Positions 12,206 through 22,439 of a DNA stretch of 64,000 nt are shown in pieces. The stretch comes from Neoceratodus forsteri (Eukaryota > Chordata > Ceratodontiformes > Ceratodontidae): contig CM057449.1 in NCBI GenBank assembly GCA_016271365.2, forward strand, positions 1,562,296,501-1,562,360,500, read 5' to 3'. The number at the start of each line of letters is the position of its first letter. The stretch's first letter is position 1. Below the pieces are notes generated by a model. It did no database searches. It was not told the DNA's origin and saw nothing but the letters and a program-made list of their open reading frames with translations. Made by a program: the position numbers and the translations under genes.

Positions 12206-12254
12206 GGTTTGGAGCCTCAATTCTCCAGTCTCTGTTCCCTAAATAGGGGGTGTG

Positions 12255-12333
12255 CACCTTGCCTCCCTCCTTCCAGAGAATTCCTTGAAGTCTGCCAAAT
12301 AGTGTGGATAGAACAACATATCCACGTCCCTAG
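12255..12333 (+). repeat. D1 internal complementary region, left half
   Basis: 12293-12334 ('tgccaaatagtgtggatag...cctaga') is the inverted match of D1's left end (1694-1740). It matches the same strand as the D1 right end (18244-18285). DIRS elements carry such an internal complementary region just after the recombinase gene, which templates the joining of the two termini during circle formation. The homology is cut at 'ctag' (12330-12333). Its continuation 'ctaggagtggtatatgttg' is found at 18061, on the far side of D2. Confidence 0.75.
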
Positions 12334-12354
12334 AAACACAGGTTACTCACCTGT

Positions 12355-12520
12355 AACAGCAGATCTTCCACACGGTAATCTCTTGCAGCAGGTAATACAC
12401 TTGGGTAGTCACCAGAGGGTACACAGGAGCTCTTTTCTGGCAGTCTTTCACCAAGGGCCACCCACCGATTATGTCATTATCCTGCTCCTACATAAGAATG
12501 GGTGGTCCCTGGTATCCTCA
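12355..12520 (+). repeat. D2 left inverted terminal repeat
   Basis: It begins around 'ctgtaacagcagatctt' and runs through 'ctcttgcagcaggtaatacac' to 'ggtggtccctggtatcc', with a near-continuous inverted match at 17872-18045. The motif pair 'taacagYagatctt' and 'tcttgcagcagg' recurs in the ITRs and internal regions of D3, D4 and D5, showing one DIRS superfamily. Confidence 0.8.
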
Positions 12521-12783
12521 GTTTCCTTTTTTGCTGGTCTCAGCTCACACTCAGTTACTCTTCTTAGTGCCTGCAGTTCTTCATCGATGAAACTTGAATC
12601 CTGGAACAGTGTTTCTTTTCACCGTTCTCACCATCATCAACGACACACCAACTTCTTCATTGACAAGGATTCCTTCCTCATCAACGATTACCACTATAAG
12701 ATGACTTTCCATCGACTTCCTCGTTGATGGTGCCTGAACTAACATTCATTTTCTTTTCAGCAAAGCGTTGGGGCTGCTCGACC

Positions 12784-13395
12784 GGTGGCGCTGAGGTTGA
12801 GGTGTGCTGGATACCACATCTGCGTGCATGCCAATGACCGGAGTAAGGTGAGCCTGGGCGATGGAAAGTCGGCAGGAGAGGAGAGGATTGAGTATCAACT
12901 GACAGCTCTCCTCTCCCGGGGAGGGCTGCGGATTGTCCAAGCATACCAGCGGCTCGGTGGAGATCGAGTGCTGCAGTACACAGACAGCACAAGTAGCATG
13001 GCTGACACTGGCAGAGTTGCCATGCGCATAGTGTCAGGAGTGCTCACACAACAGGGGGTGGGGGGAACGCACTAGAAAATGGAAAAACCCAGCTGTGCAG
13101 GGTAGGCGATGGCACCTGACCCCCATGCCCACTGTCGGATATGTCTCGCCCGGCCTCTCAATTCCTCCATCGGGGCCCTCACCCACTGCCAGAGTCTGAT
13201 TATGAAGAGCGCCCCAAAGAGGAGGGCAGCCCCACCCTGGAGGGGTTAAGCAGGGGTACTGGCTGTGGGATGAGGGGGGAGAGAGGAGGCTTAGAGTTGA
13301 GAGGACCTCAGATAGGGCAGGAACAGGCAGGATGCCCGAGAGAGGCTCCGCAGGCTGCGACTGGAGTGAAAAAAAGACCGGTAAAAAAAAAAAAA
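12784..13395 (+). mobile_element. R-family retroposon copy R1
   Basis: This copy starts with 'gtggcgctgaggttgagg' and ends in a 14-base A-run (13382-13395). It is homologous along most of its length to R2 (19769-20427), R3 (48667-49248) and the minus-strand R4, sharing 'acagctctcctctcc', the 'catgcccactgtc' block near the 3' end and the A-tail. No protein is encoded, and the apparent frames are GC-rich chance readings. It lies in the D2 leader, with a possible short 'accg' flank on both sides. See R3 for promoter-like boxes. Confidence 0.7.
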
Positions 13396-13399
13396 TACC

Positions 13400-14340
13400 G
13401 GGCTTCCACCGTCGTCGACTGTCACTGCTCCAAGTGACTCACTGTTGACTTCTCCATCAACAGTGTACCTCATTGACGGGGCTTCCACCCTCATCCATGA
13501 TCATCATAAACATTTTATTTATTTATTTTTTTAATTTAAAATTTTGTTAACCAGGTAAGAACACTGGAACCAGTCCATTTACAGGTTCAACCCGACATAT
13601 GGACAAAGCAATAACAATACAGTTTCAATAACACATAACAATATTAAGCAAAACAATTAAACAACACAATTACAAACATCTAAAGATAAGAAATACAGCT
13701 TGAACTTTTGTATGAATTGTAACATTGAACTAGATGATCGGAGGTCTACACCCTCGACTGTCGCGGTTTCAAGTGACTATCCGTTGACTTCTCCATCTAC
13801 GGTGCACCTCATTGATGGAGCTTCCACTCTCGTCAGTGGTCATCATAAGCATGACTTCCTCGTCAATGAGGCTTCCACCTAATTGACTGTCACTGCTCCA
13901 AGTGACTTACTACAGACGGGGCTTCCACCCTCATCGATGGTCGTCATAAACATGACTTCTTCATCGATGAAGCTTCCCCTCGTCAGCTGTCACTGCCCTA
14001 AGTGAGTCACCATCGACTTCTCCATCAATGCTGCACCTCATTGACAGGGCTTCCACCCTTGTCAATGGTCATCATAAACAATGACTTCCTCGTCAACAAG
14101 CTTCTCCCTCATTGACTGTCACTTCTCCAAGTGACTCACCATCGCCTTCTTCATCAATGGTACTTGAACAAATGTTATTTATTAGCATGACCTGGAGCAA
14201 ATACTCCTCTTTCTTCTCAGTATTGCACTCATCGACTGCCACTGCTACTAGTGTACACCATTGACCTTGCATCTCATCAATGGGGCTTCCACCTTCATCA
14301 ATGGTCACTGCTCCCAGTGACTCACCCTCACCTTCGTTGA
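13400..14340 (+). repeat. Minisatellite-like tandem repeat in D2 leader
   Basis: About six diverged units carry the anchor 'gactgtcactgctccaagtgact' type word, starting near 13417, 13755, 13884, 13985, 14113 and 14232. The spacing is about 100-130 bp once the 222-bp LINE insert is removed. Each unit contains 'gcttccaccctcatc', 'ggtcatcataaacatgact' and self-complementary 'catcgatga' words. The upstream D2 leader (12570-12730) carries the same vocabulary. The unit does not keep an open frame, so a coding repeat is unlikely now, though it could have been a serine/histidine-rich Gag repeat in the ancestor. Confidence 0.7.
13514..13735 (-). mobile_element. LINE 3' end fragment (same family as LINE-B)
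   Basis: The motif 'tttatttatttatttttttaa' followed by 'gttaaccaggtaagaacactgg' and a long A/C-rich stretch with 'acataacaat' parallels 20470-20640, the 3' end of the minus-strand LINE-B. No coding sequence is left. The insert interrupts one unit of the tandem repeat between 'catcataaac' and 'gatgatcgg'. The 5' end is truncated, as is usual for LINE retrotransposition. Confidence 0.55.
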
Positions 14341-15739
14341 TGGTGCTTGTGCAATAAATTGACGTACTCTATGGCCACTACTGCCTGGGCACACCGTCAA
14401 AGCTGCACCATACCTAGGCATGCCCATTGATGCGGTTGCATCCCTCATCAACGACCACCATTCATGGTACATCACATAAAGGCTTCATTCTCGACAACTG
14501 TCTACCCTTTTGTCGATACTACTCTTTGACACTTTACAGGTTTTCTCATCACTGAGCGCCCATCAACTACAGGCTTGCTGGTACAGATTGCCTTCCTGTT
14601 TCTCCTTTGTTCTCCCTTTCAGTCTGGGACACGGGATTTTGTTTCTCAGCCACTATGCTTCACACATGCAAGACTTTTAGCCTCTGAACCCAGTGGACAG
14701 CATTCATACCTCATGCTCCCAAAACTGCAGACTCAATTCCTGATGATCTTTCTTCCCACGGTGTCCCTTAATACAGTTTTGACTGAGTAGGACCAGCTGT
14801 CACCAGTCCCTGCTATGGCTGGAGAAACAAACTGCTTATACCACTTTCCAGTGGACCACCCCTTCATTCAAGGGGCCCGGACTCTGCTTTAGTGGCCATC
14901 GGTGCAGCTCATGATCAATGCCTGGTAACACATAAGCTCACTGCTTCTCAGTAAAGAGTCATATCTCAAAGGCATATCGAGTAAGCATTCTGCCTTTGAC
15001 TTTCCCTTAAATGAGTCATATGGTCAAGTACCAACGGTACCCTTTGATCCTCTGTTTTGATTTCCTCAACAAACCTCTTCTTTGTCAAAGTAATAAAACA
15101 ATTGTTGATAATAATTTTACTTATAATTCTATCTGCAGATGCTACTCTGGATATCATGTGGCTCACGCTACGGACCCTGAATGTCCGACTCTATCCCATA
15201 TATGCAATGTGAATACACTGTCTTTTATGACTCAAAATGCTTTTGGCTTAGAAACCCAGATCATTCTGGAAGAAATCCAAGCTTCAAGTGTGACTTTACA
15301 CAAAGTACATGATATGTCTTACTTATCACATCCTCTGGACCCTCCCTATTCCTGATCTTTCCTCCGAGGCATAGGGGAACTATGAGCACCTTACAGGTTT
15401 GCCCCTGTGGACATCCTCAATTTCAGATCATGTCCAATGATTCTACCTCTACCTTCAATGGCTCTACTGCACCCATCCTCATGGGTGCCCACACCAGCGG
15501 ACCACAATTTATTCCCCATTGGTTTCCCCATAGCCTTTTTCATTGAAATGTTGGTTGCCATGGGTGTCCTCCTTGCTCGATCTTTCCCAGCCTGGCACAA
15601 GAGTTCCCAATAACAAATAGGCTCATTCAAATCGTTCAAAGAATGGACATCCTGGAGCTCATCTCCACTCCTCCACTTCCTTTCTTCCCACCCCATTTCA
15701 TATTTCTCCAGAGAATCATACATCCATTTTCAGACAGGA

Positions 15740-16450
15740 AATGTTTTCCTTAATCCTGAAGAATGTGGTCACCGGGGTCCCCTAGCGGACCTACATTACC
15801 ACTTTTTGTCACCCTACCTTTGGTCTTTGTCCAACCTAAAAGTCTTTACCACATGTCTGGTACTTGTGACAACAGCACTATACTAGGCTGGACTCTTCAT
15901 GTCCCCTTGTCTACATGAATATCACGTTCTTGAAACCTCCAGGGGTTTCCTGCTCGCCTCCCTGCTTGCCGACCCCATCTATTTCAGCACTCTGAAATAG
16001 TGGCTTACTGGCCCCAATCAAGTCAGGACCCAGCCTAGTGGCTCCAGAACATAGAAGCAGTGCTGGACACAGTCAAAGGCCAACCCATCCAGTAGACCTG
16101 GTTTATGCAATAGAGGCAGTGACCAGGTACCCTTGGGACCCATGCCTCAGTCACTCCTAACCTTATTGTTGCCCTTCACTGGTGGAACCATCATTTCCCC
16201 TTCATTTAAGGCATACCCTTTTACTCCCCACCTCCATATGCCCAAGCCATGGGGACTGGAACCCTGCCATCTCCACATAATCCTGCTGGACATCAGAGCA
16301 GTGTACCTCACCCTCTGGGCTTCTGTCTCTTCCTCTATGCTAGAACCTGTCCTACTTCAGATGGTCAGCTCCTCAGTGGTATATTTCCTACACAACCAAA
16401 GAGAACCAAGGTCCTTCAGCTGCTGTTCTGAGCCTGTGAGGGTCTGACAC
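15740..16450 (+). pseudogene. D2 reverse transcriptase-RNase H remnant
   Basis: The reading 'HYHFLSPYLWSLSNLKVFTT' (about 15795-15855) followed by 'CLVLVTTALY' matches the DIRS RT segment that in D4 reads 'YQFRALPFSLSSAPRVLTK'. The YLDDW block cannot be found in frame. RNase H is recognisable as 'ILLDIRAVYLTLWA' and 'VVYFLHNQREPRS' (about 16280-16420), corresponding to 'VMHYINKQGG' in D3. Stops are dense. The sequence between 14570 and 15740 should be D2 gag but I could not align it. Confidence 0.6.
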
Positions 16451-16719
16451 ATAGTATACAACTGGAACAGCCTTTGACAGCCTTCTGTTTCTCTGGCTGT
16501 TGCCATATCTTATCTGATACCCTTTTCTTGCAGTGTACCTGGCTGAATTTACAGCTTAACCCTGCTACGGTGCTTCTCATAGCCCTCCTCACACCATGAT
16601 AGCTGTGGTTTCCCTACTTCAACTACTGGTAGTGTCACCACTTCGCTTACAGGCCATACATACTGACTCAGGGTTGGGGCACTCTCTTTCACCCCAACCT
16701 GAACACCCTACACCTCTCC

Positions 16720-17690
16720 AATGTCCAATATTATCTTGGCTTCACGTAAAACATCTACCAGGGAAACATATAAGGCTAAATGGAAACGCTTTTGCACATG
16801 GGTGACTTCCCACTCTCCAAATCCATTTTTATGTCAAGGCATTGGACTACTTGACCTCACTTGCCAAGAAGGGCCTTAGCTATTTCTCTATTAAAGTTCA
16901 TCTGGCCTCTATTTCAGCCTTTCATGAACCTTTTGAAGGTAAACTACTGTACCAAAATCATCTTGCCATGATGTTCATAAGAGGCACGCTATATATCAGA
17001 CCTCCCTTCCAACAGCCCGCCCCTCCTTGGGACCTGAATTCCTATTGGAGAAACTCACCCTTCTACCTTTTGAGCTAGCAGCCTACCACCACTCTCCACT
17101 TCCTGTCCTAGAAGACCATATTTCTAGTGGCCATCACTTCAGCTTGCTGTATTTCAGAGCTTCATGCCCTACTGTATTGAGAGCCTTACTTAATCTTCCA
17201 CAAGGATAAAGGGGGTTCTCCACACCCATCCCCCTTTTTTACCCAAGATGGTCTCAGAATACACCTTAATTCAGAAAACCTCTCAACTTTTTGTGACCTT
17301 CGTCTCCACGGGGAAGGTCCCCATGTTACTAAACAAGCCCTCTCCAATAGGTTAGCTCATTGTATAACTTTTCATTATATAACAAGCTTTCACCAGGACC
17401 TGTCAAAGCCTATTCCACTAGAGACATGGCCAATACAGTGGCCTGCTCCAAAGGGGCTTCGATCACAGATATCTGCAAAGCAGCCACATGGTCCACAATA
17501 TATACTTTCACAAAGCACTATAACTTAGACATTGCTTCTCACCATAGGAAGACCTTTATGGCAGTGCTGTCCTACAAGGCCTTCTATTGCAATGTTTTCC
17601 ACCCTTCATGGGTTTACTGCTTGGGGCTCATCCCAAATGTATTACCTGCTGCAAGAGATTATCCCATGGAAGATAGTATAGTTATGTAAG
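16720..17690 (+). pseudogene. D2 tyrosine recombinase pseudogene
   Basis: The N-terminal domain reads 'ASRKTSTRETYKAKWKRFC' (about 16740-16800), close to D4's 'ATARKPSTRSTCAMRCKRF'. The catalytic C-terminus is the best kept part: 'AYSTRDMANTVACSKG' (degraded HxxR box), 'ITDICKAATWSTIYTFTKHY' (about 17465-17520, Tyr nucleophile in 'KHYNLDI'). The frame 17360-17689 is open to a stop just before the internal complementary region. The first half is interrupted by frameshifts. It is not functional. Confidence 0.8.
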
Positions 17691-17750
17691 AACTTACAGT
17701 AACAGTAGATCTTTGAGGGATATCTCTTGCAGCAGGTACAATCCCTCCCT
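17690..17750 (+). repeat. D2 internal complementary region
   Basis: 'gttatgtaagaacttacagtaacagtagatctttgag' like sequence (17684-17720) followed by 'tctcttgcagcaggtac' is the inverted match of D2's right terminus (17993-18050), about 250 bases away. This mirrors the arrangement seen after the YR genes of D3 (53130-53210), D4 (52180-52290) and D5 (58400-58470). Confidence 0.75.
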
Positions 17751-17871
17751 CCTTCCCCCTCCTTCTCTTAGAGAATGATTTTTGGATCTAGATGCATATG
17801 GGAAGGGATACCTATGGTACCTCAGATCCCCTCAGTCCTCACTTAGCAAGCTGAATCCGGCAGGGAACAGA

Positions 17872-18060
17872 GGATACCAGGGACAGCACACTGTTATTTA
17901 GGAGCAGGATGATAACTTCATCGATGGGTGGTCCCTGGTGAAAGACTACTAGAAGAGAGCTGTCATGCACCCTCTGGTGACTCCCCAAGTGTATTACCTC
18001 CTGCAAGAGATACCCCTCAAAGATCTACTGTTACAGTAAGTTCTTATGTAACTGTACTTT
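17872..18060 (+). repeat. D2 right inverted terminal repeat
   Basis: The inverted match to 12355-12520 ends with 'agatctactgttacagtaag' and 'ttatgtaactgtacttt', the same terminal wording as D3 (to 53566), D4 (to 52585) and D5 (to 58844). The next bases, 'ctaggagtgg', belong to D1. Confidence 0.8.
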
Positions 18061-18286
18061 CTAGGAGTGGTATATGTTGTTCATCCACATGGACCCACCT
18101 TACCTCCTTGCTTAGGTGCACAACCTCTGCTTCCAGCAGGCAAGATCTGGTATCATGTGGTGGAAATGATGGCTATACTACCGGTGGGTGGGTGGGAGGA
18201 GCCAGCTTGAAGACTTTCTGGCACTTCTAAATGGAAAGGACTATGCCAAATAGTGTGGATGAATAACATATACCACTCCTAGAACT
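18061..18286 (+). repeat. D1 internal complementary region (right half) and right ITR
   Basis: 18061-18096 ('ctaggagtggtatatgttg' onward) continues the D1 internal region broken at 12333. About 18100-18286 is the right ITR, an inverted match of 1694-1885 that ends at 'ccactcctagaac'. Beyond this, 'ctgttgcaggtgagtaacct' is inverted relative to 12336-12358, so the true D1 end could lie some 25 bases further out. Confidence 0.7.
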
Positions 18287-19768
18287 ACTGTTGCAGGTGA
18301 GTAACCTGTGTTTTGAAGCTCACGGCAGGTTGAGACCTACCCAAAGTTGCCTGTGTTAAGTGTGCTATAAGTTTAAATCAATTTTATGACCAACAAAGGT
18401 GGCCCCGTTTTATCTCCGGGCTGAAAGGAATGATGAATGAAGATGGTGATGATAAGGAATTGCTCCAGTAGAACCAGAACAGGAATCAGCATAAAGCTGC
18501 TTTATTTGTTTTAATGGAAAAATGAAGAGGCACCCTACACCCAGCTCCCAGGCCAAGTTGGATGGTCAGGCAACGGGGCAGCCAGGGCTTCTCCTATATA
18601 CTGCAGCATGAAGGCTGTAACAGCAGAGAAGAGTTAAGTAGTTCCATCCTTGTTCAGGGACAGTGTCAGGATGGCCAAGCAAAATTGCGCTTTACTGCAG
18701 GGATATTTATAGCCACAGATCAAGCTCTGCCTCATGGAGTGGGGTTTTAGTGCCAAGCCTGGGTAATCTGTACAATTGTTGTATGAGTGGTTCTCAGCGA
18801 GACTGTACCATCTATACACCTGCACACAAGAGTGACCTCTGAGACAACTGTGCACTTTCTCCTCACCTTCATCGCAACTGTGGTAGGGTGCAAATTTTTT
18901 TTCCAGTTCTAGTTTTCCTCCCTTGGATGGGCAGGTTTTTTTTCCCTTCAGTGCCTGGACCTCACAATCAGCTTCCCCTCAGGTAACTCAGACTGGGGAA
19001 ATCAGCAGCTTACCCCCTGTGGCAGGGGCCCCCAAAAGGGGAGAGACTGAGATCAACCAGAGGCCCCAGCCAAGGCTAATGCTTGGGGTGTCATTCGGGG
19101 GGATGTCCGTGGATATCACAGTACAGCTGGCCCAGAAGGCTTTTCCCTTTTAGCGTCCCCAGAGTCACAGATGTGCAATTATGTCAGTGTGGGCCAGGTG
19201 TGCTGTCACACATAGCCTATAGACATCTGCTGATGCCTTCCCAGTGAAGAGTGGCCCTGGGTGTCACTAGCATGCCGGGAAGCCACAACACTCCCCACAG
19301 AGGAGGAGTGCATTCCTTGGGACGCTCATACTACCTCCCCTGGCTGACCTTCTGATGCCCTGTGCACTTTCCAGGACATGGGTCATCAGCATCACATGCG
19401 GTAGTGCTGTTAGTGTGTCAGCAGGCCAGCTATGGTAGGGCACAAATTGGGGATCTGCTACATACCCTAAGCACAAGAAAAAAGACTGTTGTAGATTGTG
19501 GGAGAGCAGTCGTTTCAGAGACCACATGTTTTCTCCATGGTTGAGGACTGCCCATGAGCAGTTCCCTTTTGTGGCAATCAGATTGCTGATCTGCCAGCAG
19601 AATTGCCACTGGAACAGCCAATTGACCTGGCTGTGGTCAATGAGCCATCAATCCTCTATGTGCTAAGCTGGTTAAGAGGGAAAATTCTTCCTCACTCAGA
19701 TGCTGGTGCTGCCCGAACCCCAACATAAGGGTGGCTGAGCTCCCATTTCAAACTGAACCTAGGAGCTG
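18287..19768. other. No recognised gene or repeat
   Basis: Short unrelated frames only. I see no RT, transposase or recombinase motif and no obvious terminal repeats. Some words ('cagcttaccccctgtggcagg') look LTR-like in composition but nothing supports a boundary. It is likely decayed repeat DNA between D1 and R2. Confidence 0.5.
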
Positions 19769-20427
19769 GCCTGGTGGTGCTTAGGGTTGAGGCACTGGAT
19801 GCCATACCCCACGCCACATTGGCGACCAGTGTTCAGGAGCGAGCTCGGGTCATCAGCAGGGGATAAAAAGGTTGGAGTGCCCGCAGACAGCTCACCTTCT
19901 TCTGGGAAGGGAGGGGACATTGGGGTCACTGATACTGTTCCTCCCAGTGGTGGCTGGGCAGTACTTAGTCGGCAACCACCATTGATAGGGGAGGCGGGGT
20001 GTGGCAGACTTCGGCTGGAGGGCACACGGGAGTGTGCGCATGCCTACCCGGATGTCATTGCATGTCCACACTCACCATGGAAGGGTTAGGGCTGCCACAC
20101 AGAACAAGGAAAAACCCTGAGCCTTGGGAGAGTGATGATTCCTCACGGCCCCATGCCCACTGTCAGACTTCGCTCACCTGGGTTCCAATCCTCTGAGCCA
20201 TGGTCCAAGCCTGCAGCCATTGATTTCAAGGAGCACCGCAGTAGAGGAGGCAGCTCTGCCTTGGGGGTAGAAGCCATGGAATCACTGTCAGGTAAGGAGC
20301 ATGGAATCGGAGCTCCGGAAGGGACACAGGGTGGGGAGTTTCAGGCAGGGTGGGAGCAACCAAGGGGACATCTGAGAGAGATCCCCAGGCTTGGCAACAA
20401 GAGGAAAATAGAATCATAAAAAAAAAA
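19769..20427 (+). mobile_element. R-family retroposon copy R2
   Basis: The start 'ctggtggtgcttagggttgaggc' and the internal blocks ('gcgaccagtgttcaggagcgag', 'acacagaacaaggaaaaaccct', 'catgcccactgtcagac') match R1 and, inverted, R4. It ends in an 11-base A-run at about 20417-20427. It is the longest copy in the window, about 660 bp. No reading frame is shared between copies, so it is treated as non-coding. Confidence 0.7.
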
Positions 20428-20469
20428 CTTTACCTAGGTGCATGGAGTACCCGGAACTGCAGGCACCAG

Positions 20470-22035
20470 CACCACATTTTGTTTTGTTTTATTTGTTAAC
20501 TGGGTTAGGTCACTGGACAGAGTACTTCTTCTGGACTGACCCAGGCAAAAAGCATGTTAAACAGATATGAATTAGACATAACAATCAACAAATAACAAAC
20601 ATCATGAATAAATTAACATTAACAACTACATAATTGATTATGCAATAAAAAAGACTTAAAATTCATTTTAAGAATAGACAAGGAAGTACAACTACACAGA
20701 GATAATAGTAATTCATTCTAGAGATTAGGTATAGCTTTGGAAAAGGATCACTCACCAAACTTACTTTTTTACTGCAGGAGTAACAGTGATTAAACCCTGA
20801 TTGGATCTTAAATTAACAACAGAATCCCTTCAAGTAAGCAAATCAAGTAAAGAAGAACAGTTATTAACATGAAGTGTTTTATAAACCAGACGTGCCAATG
20901 AATAAGCAAATTTATGCTGAAGGGAAAGCCACCCTAATGAAGAATACAAAAAAACAATGATGAGATAACCTAGGTGCAGCCAAAATAAAATGACAAATAT
21001 TATTATATGCCACAGTAAGCATATTAATCTCCCTTAGCCCCAATTTATAATACAAAGAGAATACATAATCCAAATGTGGACTCAGGGTACCCATTGCAAT
21101 AGTTTTCCTAGAATCAATAGTTAAATAGCGCTTAAATTTATATAAAAGCCCCAGTTTTTGATTTATTACTCTATGTACTACTCTAATTTGATTATGAAAA
21201 GTTAAGGCCGAATCAAGGTAAACACCCAAATATTTAAATTAATTCACTTGTGCAACCAATACACCAGAGCTTTCATAAATCATAAGTTGAGGGGTATTCT
21301 TCAATCTAAATTTGCTACCAAAAAGCATAGATTTAGTCTTGCCGATATTCATTACCATACTGTTGGTTAGAAGCGAACTACGTAGGGACAAAAAGTCAGC
21401 CTCAAGTGCAGAATTAATATCAGTTAGATTTGATCCAGTTGAATTATTAAATAAGATCATCAGCATAAAGGAGACATTTCCTTATGGTAACTAAGGATGA
21501 TATTAGGTTAATAAACAGGGCAAATAATAAGGGTCCAAGTATGGACCCTTGGGGTACACCAAAAGAAATAGATTGATGAATAGAAGAAATTGAACCAGTT
21601 GATACACTTTGAAAACTACCACTAAGATACATTTCAACCCACAGCACAGCCTTCTCAGATAGACCCAATTCACTCAGTCTCTGAAGTAATAGTGAGTAAT
21701 AAATAAGATCAAAAGCAAGTGTCATATCCACAAATACCACCCCCGTCAACTCCCACTTATCACATCCCACAAGGACGGCATTCGTGAATCTGACCAATGC
21801 TGTGATCGCACCCCACCGCTGTCTAAACCCATGCTGTTCATTACTTAAGAGCCCACTAGTTTCAAGGAATTTAGCTACTTGATTGGCAATTAATTTCTCA
21901 AGAATTTTACTGAGGGATTTAATATGGAGATTGGTTGATCATCTTCAGCACTAACTGCCGGCTGCCTATTTGGCACTGGAACAACGAGTGCATACTTCCA
22001 CTCAACTAGAAATACACAAGTGCGTAGGCACAAGT
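20470..22035 (-). mobile_element. LINE-B: L2/Rex1-like non-LTR element, 5'-truncated
   Basis: Minus-strand RT sequence occupies 22035-20912, followed by about 440 bases of A/T-rich 3' UTR ending at 20470 with 'gttaactgggttaggtcac' next to T-rich tandem sequence. The RT wording ('GVPQGSILGPLLF', 'KYLGVYLDSALTFHNQI' type spacing) belongs to the Jockey-superfamily L2/Rex1 group rather than CR1 or L1. Endonuclease sequence is missing, so the copy is 5' truncated. A fragment of the same 3' end lies at 13514-13735. Confidence 0.75.
20912..22035 (-). pseudogene. LINE-B reverse transcriptase pseudogene
   Basis: Motifs in order on the minus strand are 'SNEQHGFRQRWGAITALVRF' (about 21850-21790), 'VVFVDMTLAFDLI' (catalytic Asp region A, about 21730), 'SFGVPQGSILGPLLFALFI' (about 21560-21510), 'CLLYADDLI' (both catalytic Asp present, about 21455), then the thumb 'GKTKSMLFGSKFR' and a 'LGVYLDSALTF' connection. 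Stops at about 21447 and 21238 separate three otherwise open frames, so decay is moderate. Confidence 0.8.
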
Positions 22036-22439
22036 TGTAAAGAGAACAAGGTGATCCTGCTACATATGGGACAGCCGTTTTACTGCTTGGTAGACACTCT
22101 AGTTTGAGATCGCTATTGCATTTTCAGTCTCAGCACTGCTATCAGCAGTGTCAATGGCTATAATGTCAAGTTCCCCCTCCTCATTGTTTAGCTCCTGCCA
22201 TCGACATTAAGAGTATCACAGATGGGTGAGCACTACTTGGCAGCAGTTGGCACATGGAGCTCTAGCCTAGGCTCGAGGTCAACCAGCGTTCCTGATAGAA
22301 TCACCCAAGCCATGGTTACCTCTGTCAGTGTCAGCTTCAGCTCAATATCCAACAGCTCCCCCTGTTTGAGGGAGGGTGCTCTGTGAAAGTATTTTCGGCC
22401 AGGATCCAAACATCCACATCTTCTGTCAGTGGTCATTAT

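Larger units (their letters stand above)
12334..18060 (+). mobile_element. DIRS-family retrotransposon copy D2, nested in D1
   Basis: Inverted terminal repeats bound D2: about 12355-12520 is the reverse complement of 17872-18045, with shared blocks 'taatacacttggg.agtcaccagaggg' and 'tcctgctcctaaata'. Coding remnants in plus order are RT (about 15750), RNase H (about 16240) and YR (16720-17690), followed by an internal complementary region (17690-17750). D2 interrupts D1 exactly at a shared CTAG (12330-12333 / 18061-18064). Its 5' leader contains the R1 retroposon and a 100-130-bp tandem repeat. It is about 5.7 kb with insertions and all frames are broken. Confidence 0.85.
1694..18286 (+). mobile_element. 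DIRS-family retrotransposon copy D1 (interrupted)
   Basis: Inverted terminal repeats bound this copy. 1694-1885 is the reverse complement of about 18100-18286 (shared blocks 'atgttgttc.atcca', 'ctatttggcatagtccttt', 'agtgccagaa.gtcttcaagct'). Between them, in plus orientation, lie remnants of DIRS Gag, reverse transcriptase (RT), RNase H and a tyrosine recombinase (YR), in the canonical DIRS order. DIRS elements have no integrase and insert through the YR acting on a circular DNA form. D1 is broken by CR1-A (2176 to about 7200) and by DIRS copy D2 (12334-18060). Without these it would be roughly 5.8 kb, a normal DIRS size. Every coding part carries stops, so the copy is dead. Confidence 0.85.

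Noticed and set aside
12784..13395. R-family repeats as protein-coding (several frames over 90 codons)
   Set aside because: The frames are not conserved between the five copies and are interrupted at different places, while nucleotide similarity and A-tails are conserved.
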